Positions 25,208 through 34,550 are shown, numbered from the stretch's first letter. The stretch is DNA of 64,000 nucleotides from Cellulomonas alba (GCF_030362835.1 NZ_JAUCGQ010000001.1:1-64000), one strand, 5' to 3'. A program made the numbers and translations. Notes: a model not told the origin generated them from the sequence alone.

Positions 25208-26254
25208 GTGACGACACTCCACGACCCCGGGCACCGGGACTTCGCGTCCGACAACTACGCGGGCGCTCACCCCGAGGTGCTCGCCGCGATCGCCGCCGCC
25301 AACGGGGGGCACCAGACGTCGTACGGCGCCGACGCGTACACCGCGCGCCTCCAGGAGGTGGTGCGCGCCCACCTCGGCGAGGCGGCCGTCGCGTACCCCG
25401 TGCTCAACGGGACGGGCGCGAACGTGCTCGCGCTGCAGTCGATGCTTCCGCGCTGGGGCGCCGTGATCTGCGCCGAGCAGGCGCACATCCACACCGACGA
25501 GAACGGAGCGCCGGAGCGGGTCGGCGGTCTCAAGCTCCTCACGGTGCCGACGCCCGACGGCAAGCTCACGCCCGAGCTCGTGGCGCGTCAGGCGTGGGGC
25601 TTCGGCGACGAGCACCGCGCGCAGCCGGGCGTCGTCTCGATCACGCAGAGCACCGAGCTCGGCACCGTCTACACGCCGGACGAGATCCGCGCGCTCGCCG
25701 ACCAGGCGCACGGCCTCGGCATGCGGCTGCACGTCGACGGCGCGCGGCTCGCGAACGCCGCCGCGAGCCTCAACCTCCCGCTCCGCGCGTTCACCACGGA
25801 GGCCGGCGTCGACGCGCTGTCGCTCGGCGGCACCAAGAATGGGCTGCTGTTCGGTGAGGCCGTCGTCGTGATCGACCCGGCGGCGGCGGACGGCCTGGTG
25901 TTCCAGCGCAAGGTCGTCATGCAGCTCGCCTCGAAGATGCGGTTCGTCTCCGCGCAGCTCATCGCGCTCTACGAGGGCGACCTCTGGCTCCGCTCGGCGG
26001 TGCACGCGAACGCGATGGCGGGACGCCTGGCCGCGGGCCTCGCGCACGTGCCGGGCGTCCGCATCACGCAGCGCGTCCAGGCCAACGGCGTCTTCGTGGT
26101 GCTGCCGCCGGGCGTCGCCGACCGCCTGCGCGAGCGCTGGCGGTTCTACGACTGGGACGTCGCGACGGGCGAGGTGCGCCTGATGTGCGCCTTCGACACG
26201 ACCGAGCGCGACGTCGACGCGTTCGTCGCGGCCGCCGAGCGCGCCGTGCTCTGA
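25208..26254 (+). CDS. ltaE: Low-specificity L-threonine aldolase
   Basis: 348 residues, PLP fold type I. The N-terminus DFASDNYAGAHPEVL is typical. The PLP Lys lies in SLGGTKNG (Lys210), and LHVDGARLANAA supplies the Asp that contacts the pyridine nitrogen. It cleaves threonine or allo-threonine to glycine and acetaldehyde. GTG at 25208 fits the family start; the longer open frame adds 13 non-conserved residues. A terminator follows, shared with convergent GH6. Confidence 0.93.
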   Translation: MTTLHDPGHRDFASDNYAGAHPEVLAAIAAANGGHQTSYGADAYTARLQEVVRAHLGEAAVAYPVLNGTGANVLALQSMLPRWGAVICAEQAHIHTDENGAPERVGGLKLLTVPTPDGKLTPELVARQAWGFGDEHRAQPGVVSITQSTELGTVYTPDEIRALADQAHGLGMRLHVDGARLANAAASLNLPLRAFTTEAGVDALSLGGTKNGLLFGEAVVVIDPAAADGLVFQRKVVMQLASKMRFVSAQLIALYEGDLWLRSAVHANAMAGRLAAGLAHVPGVRITQRVQANGVFVVLPPGVADRLRERWRFYDWDVATGEVRLMCAFDTTERDVDAFVAAAERAVL

Positions 26255-26297
26255 CCCCTCCCGGCAGGCGCCGCGCCCGGTGCGACGCCTCGGGACG

Positions 26298-26336
26298 CAC
26301 GCAGGGCCCCGACCTCGACGGCCGGGGCCCTGCGTG
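26298..26336. terminator. Bidirectional terminator between ltaE and GH6
   Basis: 13-bp perfect stem CACGCAGGGCCCC (26298-26310) with its complement at 26324-26336 and a 13-nt loop. It lies between the 3' ends of two convergent genes and can serve both. Confidence 0.8.
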
Positions 26337-26350
26337 TCAGGCGTCGGGCG

Positions 26351-28678
26351 TCAGCCCAGGGTGCACGCCGTGCCGTTGAGCGTGAAGCTCGACGGGTTGG
26401 TGTTCGTGCCGTTGTGCGAGCCGTTGAACCCGATGCTGGTCGAGGCCCCCGGAGCGAGGGACGCGTTCCAGTCGAGGTTCTTGGCCGTCACGTTCGCGCC
26501 GGACTGCGACCACGTCGCGCTCCAGCCCTGCGTGACCTGCTGGCCGCTCGGGAGGGCGAAGGCCAGCGTCCAGCCGCTGATCGCGGTCGTGCCGGTGTTG
26601 ACGATGGAGATGTTCGCCGACAGACCGTTGTTCCAGCTGCTGACCTGGTAGGTGACCTTGCAGCTCGCGCCGCCGTTGGTCGAGCCCGACTTGGTGGTGG
26701 CCGAGACCGCGGACGAGGACGCGGACACGTTGCCCGCCACGTCCTTGGCCCGCACCGCGAACGAGTACGTGGTGCTGCCCGAGAGGCCGGTCACCGTGTA
26801 GCTCGTCGAGGTCGTCGTCGCGATCACGGTCGTGCCCTGGAGCACGTCGTAGCCCGCGACGCCCGAGCCGCCCGAGTTGTCGGTCGACGCCGACCACGAC
26901 AGCGGGACGGAGCTCGACGTCGTCGTGCCGGCCGTCAGGCCCGAGGGGACCGACGGAGCGGTCGTGTCGGTCGTGCCGCCCGAGAGCGTCGTCGCCGAGA
27001 CGGAGCTCGACGCGGACGAGACGTTGCCCGCGGCGTCGCGCGCCTTCACGGTGAACGAGTACGCCGTGGCGGCCGACAGGCCGGTCACCGTGGCGCTCGT
27101 CGTCGTCGAGCTCGCGACCTTGGTCGAGCCGCTGTAGACGTCGTAGCCCGCGACGCCCGTGTCGTCGGTCGACGCGGTCCACGAGAGCGCGACCGAGCTC
27201 GACGTGATCGTGCCGGCCTTGAGGTTCGTCGGGGCCGACGGGGCGGTCGTGTCGGACGGCGGCGGGTTGGTGCTGCCGCCGATCGCCGGGTAGGCGTTCG
27301 TCACGAGCTGCTGGAACTGCGCCGAGAACCACTGGCCCGAGAGCGGCGCGTTCGGCAGGGCGTTGGTCGTGTGGCCCTTCAGGGCGTCCGACGAGTACGT
27401 CGGGTCGCACATCCGGTCGAAGCCCTTGCCCTGGTCGTTCGCGATCGCGCTCGACGAGCCGTCCGACTCGCCTGGGGGCTTGACCCACACGAACGCGTCG
27501 AGGTGCGACGACGAGTAGCCGGACGGGGTGGCCTGCGGGCGCTCACCGATGCCGGCGCCGTTCGGGTTGCACCACTCGCCGCGGTGGGTGCGGCGGTCGA
27601 CCCGCGAGGCGTCCACGTAGGTGTTCAGGTCGCTGCTCGTCGAGACGGCGGTCGGACGGTTCGGGCCGCCCCAGCCGTTGCGCGACGTGTCGACCAGCAT
27701 GCCGATGCTCGACGGGAAGCCCGCCGAGACCAGCCGGCTGTACATGTCGGCCGTGAAGTGGGCCTCGTCGAGGTCCGGGTTCCACTCGTAGAAGTTCGCC
27801 GACTTGATCGGCTGGCCGCCGACCTGCTTGCTCGAGTCCTGCAGGAAGGGCTCGTTGAGCGGCGTCGTGTTGGCGGTGTCGGTGACGAAGCCGTCGACCG
27901 ACGAGTACCCCGCGGTCGTCGACTGGGCGACCTGCGCCATGAGCTGCGCGGCCGGGCCCGAGTTGCTCTCCCACCCGAGCCAGCCCGAGTGCGCCAGGTC
28001 GAGGTAGTTGTAGACGTTCGGGATCGCGTGGAGCTTGTCGAGCGCGTACTTCACGCCGGCCTTGTAATACGGACCGGCAGCCGCACAGGCTGCCTCCGAG
28101 CTGTTGGTCGTGATGTTCGGCAGCGAGTCCGGCTCGATCGTGGCGACGATGCGGATGTTCGCGTACTTGGAGCTGCTGAACAGCGTGGCGATCGGGTCGA
28201 TGTACTCGCTCTTGTAGCGGGCCAGGCCGGCGTCCGTCGCGGGCAGCTCGCCGTTCGACGCGAGGGCGTGGCAGTCACGACCGGGGAGGTCGTAGATGAC
28301 GACGTTGAACACGATGGGCGTGCTGCCCTGCTGCTGCGCGAGCGCCTGGTCGAGGTGGTACTGCAGGCCGTTGCCGTCGGCGTTGCCGGCGATGGCGCTG
28401 ATGCGGTCCATCCAGACCGAGGTCGGCTGGGTGTCGATCGAACGCATCTTCGCGGCGAGCGACGAGTCGGTCTGCTTGGCGGCCTCGGCGTCGACCTCGG
28501 CCTTCCACTGCGGGTTGTAGTACTGCGTCGCGCCGACGAACGGGTTGTCGACGTGCGTGGCCGCGGCGGCGCTGGTCGCGAGGGAGATGGGAACGGCCGC
28601 GACGATGGCCGTCGCGGTCGCCGCGGTCGCGACGACGCCGACGCGCCGCCTGACCGCGGTGTTGCGGAGTGTGGACAC
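26351..28678 (-). CDS. Secreted GH6 cellulase (exoglucanase/CbhA-like) with two FnIII and CBM2
   Basis: 775 residues. A signal peptide ends near SLATSAAAATHV. The GH6 catalytic domain (about 45-470) shows VFNVVIYDLPGRDCHALASNG, IRIVATIEPDSLPNI, LDLAHSGWLGW, GFVTDTANTTPL and HLDAFVWVKPPGESDG (Asp/Glu active-site and Trp subsite residues). Two FnIII modules (about 480-571 and 572-670) and a C-terminal CBM2 (CKVTYQVSSWNNGLSA to TACTLG) follow. The layout matches Cellulomonas CbhA but with two FnIII copies. GTG at 28678 follows GGAGGA. lacI lies upstream in the same direction. Confidence 0.95.
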   Translation of the reverse strand: MSTLRNTAVRRRVGVVATAATATAIVAAVPISLATSAAAATHVDNPFVGATQYYNPQWKAEVDAEAAKQTDSSLAAKMRSIDTQPTSVWMDRISAIAGNADGNGLQYHLDQALAQQQGSTPIVFNVVIYDLPGRDCHALASNGELPATDAGLARYKSEYIDPIATLFSSSKYANIRIVATIEPDSLPNITTNSSEAACAAAGPYYKAGVKYALDKLHAIPNVYNYLDLAHSGWLGWESNSGPAAQLMAQVAQSTTAGYSSVDGFVTDTANTTPLNEPFLQDSSKQVGGQPIKSANFYEWNPDLDEAHFTADMYSRLVSAGFPSSIGMLVDTSRNGWGGPNRPTAVSTSSDLNTYVDASRVDRRTHRGEWCNPNGAGIGERPQATPSGYSSSHLDAFVWVKPPGESDGSSSAIANDQGKGFDRMCDPTYSSDALKGHTTNALPNAPLSGQWFSAQFQQLVTNAYPAIGGSTNPPPSDTTAPSAPTNLKAGTITSSSVALSWTASTDDTGVAGYDVYSGSTKVASSTTTSATVTGLSAATAYSFTVKARDAAGNVSSASSSVSATTLSGGTTDTTAPSVPSGLTAGTTTSSSVPLSWSASTDNSGGSGVAGYDVLQGTTVIATTTSTSYTVTGLSGSTTYSFAVRAKDVAGNVSASSSAVSATTKSGSTNGGASCKVTYQVSSWNNGLSANISIVNTGTTAISGWTLAFALPSGQQVTQGWSATWSQSGANVTAKNLDWNASLAPGASTSIGFNGSHNGTNTNPSSFTLNGTACTLG

Positions 28679-28800
28679 GTGGTCCTCCGGGTGTCGTTCG
28701 GCGCTCCCGGAGCGGGGGGTTCCGGCCGGGCGCGAGCCGCCGGACGGTCCACGGCGACTGGGGAGCCACCCGACCACCGGCCCGCGTCGCGGACGAGAGG

Positions 28801-28814
28801 ATGAAGCGTTTAGG
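28801..28814. promoter_or_regulatory. LacI-type half-conserved operator upstream of GH6
   Basis: ATGAAGCGTTTAGG shares the core GAAGCGTTT with GH74 operator 2. It lies between the lacI stop and the GH6 start, 123 bp upstream of GH6. It suggests the two enzymes belong to one regulon. Confidence 0.5.
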
Positions 28815-28838
28815 GCCGCCGTCCACCCCCGGGGACCG

Positions 28839-29969
28839 TTAGCGCGAGCGAGGTCCCGTGCTGCCGCGCACGGCCAGCGCACCGACCGCCACGCGGCGTC
28901 GTGCGCGGACGTCGCCGTCGATGACCGCGAGGACGGCCTCGCCCGTGGCGGTCCCGAGCTCGCGCTGAGCCGAGGGCAGAGCGGTGATCGACGGCGTCGC
29001 GAGCCGGCAGAGCGCCGAGTCCGCGCCCGAGACGATCGACAGGTCCCACGGCACGGACAGTCCGGTGCGCCGCGCGACGTCGAGCGCCGCGACCGCCATC
29101 TGGTCGTTGTCGTAGACGATGGCGGTCGGCCGGTGCGAGCTCGTCACGATGCGACGCGTCGCGGCAGCCGACTCCTCGGGAGAGCCCGACGTCGCCTCCT
29201 GCAGCAGCATGCCGCCCGACGCGGCGAGCGCCTGGTCGAGCGCGTCGACCCGGCTGCGGGTGCGCTGCAGGTCGCCCGGACCGGTCACGACGGCGACCTG
29301 ACGGTGCCCGAGCTCGAGCAGGTAGCGCGCGATGCGGCCGGACGCGTCCGCCTCGTCGACCTCGACGGCCGCGAGCGTGTGCCCCGGGACCGTCGCGCCG
29401 ACCAGCACGGCCGGCGCGCGGAGCCTGCGCAGCGCGTCGAGGCGCGGGTCCTCGAGCAGCAGGTCGGTGACGACCATGACGTCGAACCTGCGCTCGGCCC
29501 ACCACTCGCCGTAGACGTGGGCGGCGGCATCCGCGCCGTCCACGAGCTGGAGCAGCAGCGCGAGGTCGCGCGTCGCGAGGACCTCCTGGAGCGCGGTGAC
29601 GAACTCGATGACGCCGGTCGCCGAGGCGCTCGGCCCGACGATGCCGCGGTCGACGACCAGCCCGACCGCACGCGGTCCGGCGCGCAGGGAGCGCGCTGCC
29701 GCCGACGGCCGCCAGCCGAACTCGTCGGCCACGCGCAGCACGCGCTCGCGCGTCGCCGCCGAGACGCCCGGGCGTCCGTTCAGGGCGTACGAGACGACCG
29801 CGATCGAGACGCCGGCGGCCTTGGCCACGTCGGTGATGGTCGGCCGTCGGCTCGCAGGCGCCCCGGGTGGGGCGCCGGGCGTGGTGGGGGTCGGAGGCGA
29901 CGGGCGCCGGGAGCCGTCCCGAGTGCGTCCGTCATGAGCAGAGTCATATGCGGGTGTGACCACGATCAC
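28839..29969 (-). CDS. LacI-family transcriptional regulator of the cellulase locus
   Basis: 376 residues. A 42-residue Pro/Arg-rich extension precedes the LacI helix-turn-helix and hinge (TITDVAKAAGVSIAVVSYALNGRPG, shown in part; RERVLRVADEFGWRPSAAARSLR). The periplasmic-binding-like effector domain contains VPGHTLAAVEVDEADASGRIARYL (shown in part) and the usual end. It probably binds an oligosaccharide inducer such as cellobiose. It lies directly upstream of GH6 and divergent from a LacI-sensor signalling gene. GTG at 29969 or 29963 starts it; both overlap a CRP-like box. Confidence 0.9.
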   Translation of the reverse strand: MIVVTPAYDSAHDGRTRDGSRRPSPPTPTTPGAPPGAPASRRPTITDVAKAAGVSIAVVSYALNGRPGVSAATRERVLRVADEFGWRPSAAARSLRAGPRAVGLVVDRGIVGPSASATGVIEFVTALQEVLATRDLALLLQLVDGADAAAHVYGEWWAERRFDVMVVTDLLLEDPRLDALRRLRAPAVLVGATVPGHTLAAVEVDEADASGRIARYLLELGHRQVAVVTGPGDLQRTRSRVDALDQALAASGGMLLQEATSGSPEESAAATRRIVTSSHRPTAIVYDNDQMAVAALDVARRTGLSVPWDLSIVSGADSALCRLATPSITALPSAQRELGTATGEAVLAVIDGDVRARRRVAVGALAVRGSTGPRSR

Positions 29970-29970
29970 C
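29955..29970. promoter_or_regulatory. CRP/Fnr-like box between lacI and the sensor gene
   Basis: TGTGA at 29955-29959, six bases, then TCACC at 29966-29970. It matches the CRP consensus TGTGA-N6-TCACA in 9 of 10 positions. It lies in the 65-bp divergent intergenic space and overlaps the lacI start. Confidence 0.45.
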
Positions 29971-30034
29971 TAGTGTGTCGCCCGATGCGGGCGATCCGCA
30001 CCATTCTCGACGACGTGGCCGAGAGGTGGACGTG

Positions 30035-32722
30035 ATGGGAACGATCCGGCGGTTGCCGGTGGCCCCGACGGCACGACGGACCATCGGGGTGCTCTCGCCG
30101 GTGGTGGGCGGGTTCTACTTCGGCGCGCTGATCCAGGGCGTCGCGAGGGCCGCGCGCGCCGCCGGGCACCGTGTCGTCGCAGTTCAGACGTACCCCGCGG
30201 GCCTCGATCGCGAGCGGTACCCGGACGAGAGCGTGCTCGACGCGCCCGTCGCGCTGGGCGCCGTCGACGGGCTCGTGGTCGTCGGGCGCGCCGTCAGCCA
30301 CGCCCGGGTGGCGGCGGCGCACGGCTGGGGCGTGCCCGTCGTCCTCGTCAGCGAGGAGCCGACCGCGCAGGACGACGTCGTCGTGCTCCCGGACAACCCG
30401 GGTGGCACCGCGGCCGCGGTCGACCACCTCGTGGCCCACGGTCACACGCGCATCGGCTTCGTCGGCAACCTGGCACAGCAGGACATGCGCGAGCGCTACA
30501 CCGCGTACCGCGCGGCCCTGGCTGCGCACGGCCTCGTCGCCGAGGACGCCTGGCGGTACGACGCGTCGGACAACCACGAGCAGGGCGGGGCCGATGCGGC
30601 CGAGCGGCTGCTCGCGCTCGGCCGGCCGACCACGGCCGTCGTCGTCGCGACGGACCGCAACGCGATCGGCTTGCAGCGCGCGCTGCGTGCCGCGGGGCTG
30701 CAGCTGCCGCAGGACCAGGCCGTCATCGGGTTCGACCACGCCGAGTCCGGCGCGCGCGTCTCGCCGCGGCTGTCCACGGTGGACCCGCGGTTCGACCGCG
30801 TCGGCGAGATGGCGGTCTCGCTCCTGATCGCGCGCATGCGCGGCGACGCACCGGCGCCGGGGGAGTACCGCGCGCCGTCGAGCCTCGTGCTCCGCGAGTC
30901 GTGCGGCTGCGTGGTCGCGACGGCCGCGGTCGCCGCGGGCGACGACGCGCCGCCCGCGCGGCAGGTGCTGCGCGAGCTCGCGACGACGGCGTTCCTCGGG
31001 CCGCAGGGCCTTGCGCCGGTGCGGCGCACCGGGGTGGCGCCGCACGAGGCATGGTGGCGGGCACTCGTCGAGGCGCTGGAGACCGCGGTCGAGCGGGGCG
31101 CGTCCCCGTCACGGTCGGTGCTCGTGCGGCTCGCCGACCTGACGGCCGCCATGCAGCCGCAGCCCGAGGCGCTCGAGAACCTGCTCGCCGTGGTCCGCGC
31201 GCTCGAGTCGGAGCTGCTCGCGTCCCTGCCCGAGGGCGTGCACCCCGCACCGCTGCAGCGGGCGGTCACCGAGGTGCTCGTCGCGCTCACGCGCGGCTGC
31301 CAGCGCTCGACGCTCGTCCGCACCGGTCAGCTCGAGCGGATCATCGTCGACCAGTACGAGGTCGACATGGACCTGCTTCGCGGCGACTCGACGAGCCCGC
31401 GCGCGCTCGGCTGGCTGCCGCGCAGCGTGCGCGGCCACGCGTGCCTCGGCCTGTGGTCCGGGCCGGCGGGCGGTGACGGCGACCGGGAGCTCGAGATCGT
31501 CGGTGTCCACGACACGTCCGGCACGCTGTCGCGGCTCGTCGGCGTGCGGACGACGGCGAGCCAGTTCCCGCCCGCGGCGCTCGCCCGGGCCGGCACGGCG
31601 GGCGCGGGCGACATCACGTTCGTGGTGCCCGTGACGTTCGGCAGCTCGGACTGGGGCTTGCTCGCGATCGACGGCACGGCCGAGTCGCGCACCACGAGCG
31701 CGCGCGAGCGCTTCAACCACTGGGCGGCGCTGCTCGCGGTGGCGCTCGACCAGGAGCGGCTGCTCGGGTCGCTGCGCGAGCAGCGGCACGCGCTCGAGCA
31801 GGCTGCCGAGCGCGAGCGGGCGCTCGCCGACGCGGTGCGGGCGAGCGAGGAGCGGTACGCGCTCGCGTCGATGGCGGCGCAGGACGGCACGTGGGACTGG
31901 GACGTCTCGGCCGGAACCGTCTACTACTCGCCGCGGTGGAAGCAGACGCTCGGCTACGACGAGCCCGCCATCGGCAGCTCGCCCGCCGAGTGGCTCGACC
32001 GCGTCCACCCGTCGGACCGCGACGAGGTCTCCGCCGCGATCGCGTCGCAGCTCGCCGGGGCGCGCGCACCCCTCGAGCTCGAGCACCGCGTCCGCACCGC
32101 GGCCGGCGACTACCGCTGGATGCTGTGCCGGGCCGTGACCGTGCTCGACGACGCGGGTCAGCCCGCGCGGCTCGTCGGTGCGCTCGTCGACGTCACGGAC
32201 CGCAAGGAGGCCGAGATCGCGCTGCAGCGCGACGCGCTGCGCGACCCCGAGACGGGGCTCGTCAACCGGGCGCTGCTGCTCGACCGCCTCGACGCCGCGG
32301 TGACGCGGACCCGCCGCACGGCCGACTACGACTGCGCTGTCGCGCTCGTGCGTGTCGTCGACGGCGCGACCGTGCCCACCCAGGGCCGCCCCGACGCCGA
32401 GACCGACGGCCGCCGCGACCTGCGACGCGAGCTGGTCCGGCGTCTGCGCCGGAGCCTGCGCGCCGGCGACACCGCGGCGCGCACCGCCGAGGACGAGTTC
32501 GTCGTTCTGCTCGACGACGTCGGCCCCGCCGGCGTGCCGCCGCGGTTCGTGCAGATGCTCGAGCAGCTGCGCGCCGACCTCGGTCCGGGCGTCGCCTACG
32601 GCGTGGTGCCGGGGCTACGGGGGAGTCGCGGGGCCGAGGACGTGCTCCGCGAGGCCGACATCCGGCTGCTCCGCGGCGCCGCGGACACGCGGGTCGACCG
32701 GCCCGGGACCGTCGTGCGCTGA
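30035..32722 (+). CDS. LacI-type sensor domain without HTH, fused to GAF-like, PAS and degenerate GGDEF
   Basis: 895 residues. Residues ~14-290 are a periplasmic-binding/LacI effector domain starting directly at RRTIGVLSPVVGGFYFGALIQ with no DNA-binding helix-turn-helix. A helical stretch follows, then a GAF-like segment (DITFVVPVTFGSSDWGLLAIDG), a coiled-coil (LREQRHALEQAAERERAL), a PAS domain with PAC tail (GTWDWDVSAGTVYYSPRWKQ, PARLVGALVDVTDRKEAE), and a GGDEF-like domain (DPETGLVNRALLLDRL) whose signature is AEDEF (818-822) instead of GGDEF. It probably signals sugar or redox state without making cyclic di-GMP. ATG at 30035 follows GAGAGGTGGA. Confidence 0.85.
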   Translation: MGTIRRLPVAPTARRTIGVLSPVVGGFYFGALIQGVARAARAAGHRVVAVQTYPAGLDRERYPDESVLDAPVALGAVDGLVVVGRAVSHARVAAAHGWGVPVVLVSEEPTAQDDVVVLPDNPGGTAAAVDHLVAHGHTRIGFVGNLAQQDMRERYTAYRAALAAHGLVAEDAWRYDASDNHEQGGADAAERLLALGRPTTAVVVATDRNAIGLQRALRAAGLQLPQDQAVIGFDHAESGARVSPRLSTVDPRFDRVGEMAVSLLIARMRGDAPAPGEYRAPSSLVLRESCGCVVATAAVAAGDDAPPARQVLRELATTAFLGPQGLAPVRRTGVAPHEAWWRALVEALETAVERGASPSRSVLVRLADLTAAMQPQPEALENLLAVVRALESELLASLPEGVHPAPLQRAVTEVLVALTRGCQRSTLVRTGQLERIIVDQYEVDMDLLRGDSTSPRALGWLPRSVRGHACLGLWSGPAGGDGDRELEIVGVHDTSGTLSRLVGVRTTASQFPPAALARAGTAGAGDITFVVPVTFGSSDWGLLAIDGTAESRTTSARERFNHWAALLAVALDQERLLGSLREQRHALEQAAERERALADAVRASEERYALASMAAQDGTWDWDVSAGTVYYSPRWKQTLGYDEPAIGSSPAEWLDRVHPSDRDEVSAAIASQLAGARAPLELEHRVRTAAGDYRWMLCRAVTVLDDAGQPARLVGALVDVTDRKEAEIALQRDALRDPETGLVNRALLLDRLDAAVTRTRRTADYDCAVALVRVVDGATVPTQGRPDAETDGRRDLRRELVRRLRRSLRAGDTAARTAEDEFVVLLDDVGPAGVPPRFVQMLEQLRADLGPGVAYGVVPGLRGSRGAEDVLREADIRLLRGAADTRVDRPGTVVR

Positions 32723-32728
32723 CGCGCG

Positions 32729-32765
32729 CGTCGCCGGGCGTCCGTCCTGGACGGCGCCCGCGACG
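32729..32765. terminator. Hairpin between convergent sensor and helicase genes
   Basis: Imperfect long stem: CGTCGCCGGGCGTCC at 32729-32743 pairs with GGACGGCGCCCGCGACG ending at 32765, loop GTCCT. It is placed for termination of both convergent genes. Confidence 0.5.
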
Positions 32766-32780
32766 CTTCGGCAGGTCGGG

Positions 32781-34550
32781 TCAGCCGCGCCGGCGCGGCC
32801 CGGCGCCCGCGCGCGCGGGCTGGCCGCGGTGCGGTGCGCGCTCGGGGCGGGAGGCGCCCTGGCCCGGGCGCGGCCCGGCGTCGACCCGGATGTGCAGCGG
32901 CCGGCCGGCGACGCGCGTGCGCGAGAGCCGGTCGAGAGCCTCGGGCGACAGCCCGCCGGGGATGTCGACGAGCGCGAAGCTGCCGAAGATGTCGATCCGG
33001 CCGACGTCCTTGCCGGTCAGGCCACCCTCGCCCGTGAGCGCGCCGACGAGCGCGCCCGGCTGCAGACCGTCGCGGTGACCGACGGCGACGCGCCAGCGGG
33101 GGGCGCCCCCGGCGATGTGCGTCTCGGCGCGGCGGCGCTCGCCCCGCTCGGGGCGCTCGCCGCGACCCGGGCGGTCGGCGGACAGGTGCACGCGCGCGAG
33201 CGCGTCGTCGAGGTCGTCGCCGTCGAGCCGCGGCTCGGGACCCTCGTCGCCGACGGCGAGGGCGAGCACCACGGCGAGGAGGTCAGCCACGTCGGTCTCC
33301 GGCTGCTCGGCGAGCATCGCGGCGACCGCGTGCCGGTAGACCTCGAGACGGCCCTTGGCGGCGCGCTCCTGCGAGCGCTCGAGCAGCGCCTTCACCCGGT
33401 GGGCCGAGACCTGCACGGGCGTGGGGATCTCGACCTGCTCGAGCTGCACGCGCGTGGTGCGCTCGATCTGCCGCAGGCGGTTCTGCTCGGACGGCGTCAC
33501 GAACGTGAGGGCGGTGCCCTCGCGGCCGGCGCGGCCCGTGCGACCGATGCGGTGCACGTAGGTCTCGGGTTCGCGCGGGACGTCGAGGTTCACGACGAGG
33601 CCGATCCGCTCGACGTCGAGCCCGCGGGCGGCGACATCGGTCGCGACGAGCACGTCGAGCGCGCCGGAGCGCAGCCGGTCGACGATCTTCTCGCGGTCGG
33701 ACTGCGCGACGTCACCCGAGATGTAGGCCGCAGAGACGCCGCGCTCGACGAGCGCCGAGCCGATCTCCTCGGCGGCGCCGCGCGTGCGGACGAACACGAT
33801 GGCGGCGTCGGCCTCGGTCACCGCGAGGACGCGGGCCAGGGCACCCGCCTTGTGGCGGTGCGGGACGACGGCGTAGGTCTGGCGGACGGTCGTCACGGTC
33901 GACGACTGCCGCGCGACGGTGACCTCGACCGGGTTGGACAGGTGCTGCTCGGCGACGCGGCGGATCGGCGCGGGCATCGTCGCCGAGAAGAGCGCGACCT
34001 GGCGGCCGGACGGCGTGGCCTCGAGCACGCGGTCGACGTCCTCCGCGAAGCCCATCCGGAGCATCTCGTCGGCCTCGTCGAGCACGAGGAACTTCACCTG
34101 GTCGAGCACGAGGGTGCGGCGGTCGATGTGGTCGAGCACACGACCCGGCGTGCCGACGACGACCTGCGCGCCGCGTGCGAGGGCGCGCTGCTGGGGCAGG
34201 AACGGCGCGCCACCGTAGACGGCGACGACGCCGAGGCCCGGCAGGTGGGTGCCGAACGACGCGATGGCGTCGGCGACCTGCATGGCGAGCTCGCGCGTCG
34301 GCGTCAGCACGATCGCCTGGACGCCCGGCGTCCCGGGGTCGACGGCCGCGAGCAGCGGCAGGCCGAACGCCGCGGTCTTGCCGGTGCCGGTCTGGGCGAC
34401 GCCGACCAGGTCGCGGCCGTGGAGCAGCGTCGGGATCGCCTGCTGCTGGATGGCCGACGGGGTGACGAAGCCGAGATCGGCGACGGCACGCTCGAGCGGC
34501 TCGGGCAGGCTCAGGTCGGAGAACGTGGAGTCGGGCATGGCTGTGCTCAT
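32781..34550 (-). CDS. DEAD-box RNA helicase with DbpA-type RNA-binding domain
   Basis: 589 residues. RecA domain 1 carries the Q motif (FVTPSAIQQQAIP), AQTGTGKT, PTRELAMQ, DEAD and SAT. RecA domain 2 carries ATDVAARGLD and HRIGRTGRAGR. The C-terminal region has a DbpA-like RNA-binding fold (GGAPRWRVAVGHRDGLQPGALVGAL, shown in part) and an Arg/Pro/Gly tail. CsdA/DeaD relatives remodel structured RNA in ribosome assembly and the cold. ATG at 34550 is the family start (MSTAMPDSTFSDL). The roughly 250 bp upstream shows no gene and may be a long leader, as is common for these helicases. Confidence 0.93.
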   Translation of the reverse strand: MSTAMPDSTFSDLSLPEPLERAVADLGFVTPSAIQQQAIPTLLHGRDLVGVAQTGTGKTAAFGLPLLAAVDPGTPGVQAIVLTPTRELAMQVADAIASFGTHLPGLGVVAVYGGAPFLPQQRALARGAQVVVGTPGRVLDHIDRRTLVLDQVKFLVLDEADEMLRMGFAEDVDRVLEATPSGRQVALFSATMPAPIRRVAEQHLSNPVEVTVARQSSTVTTVRQTYAVVPHRHKAGALARVLAVTEADAAIVFVRTRGAAEEIGSALVERGVSAAYISGDVAQSDREKIVDRLRSGALDVLVATDVAARGLDVERIGLVVNLDVPREPETYVHRIGRTGRAGREGTALTFVTPSEQNRLRQIERTTRVQLEQVEIPTPVQVSAHRVKALLERSQERAAKGRLEVYRHAVAAMLAEQPETDVADLLAVVLALAVGDEGPEPRLDGDDLDDALARVHLSADRPGRGERPERGERRRAETHIAGGAPRWRVAVGHRDGLQPGALVGALTGEGGLTGKDVGRIDIFGSFALVDIPGGLSPEALDRLSRTRVAGRPLHIRVDAGPRPGQGASRPERAPHRGQPARAGAGPRRRG

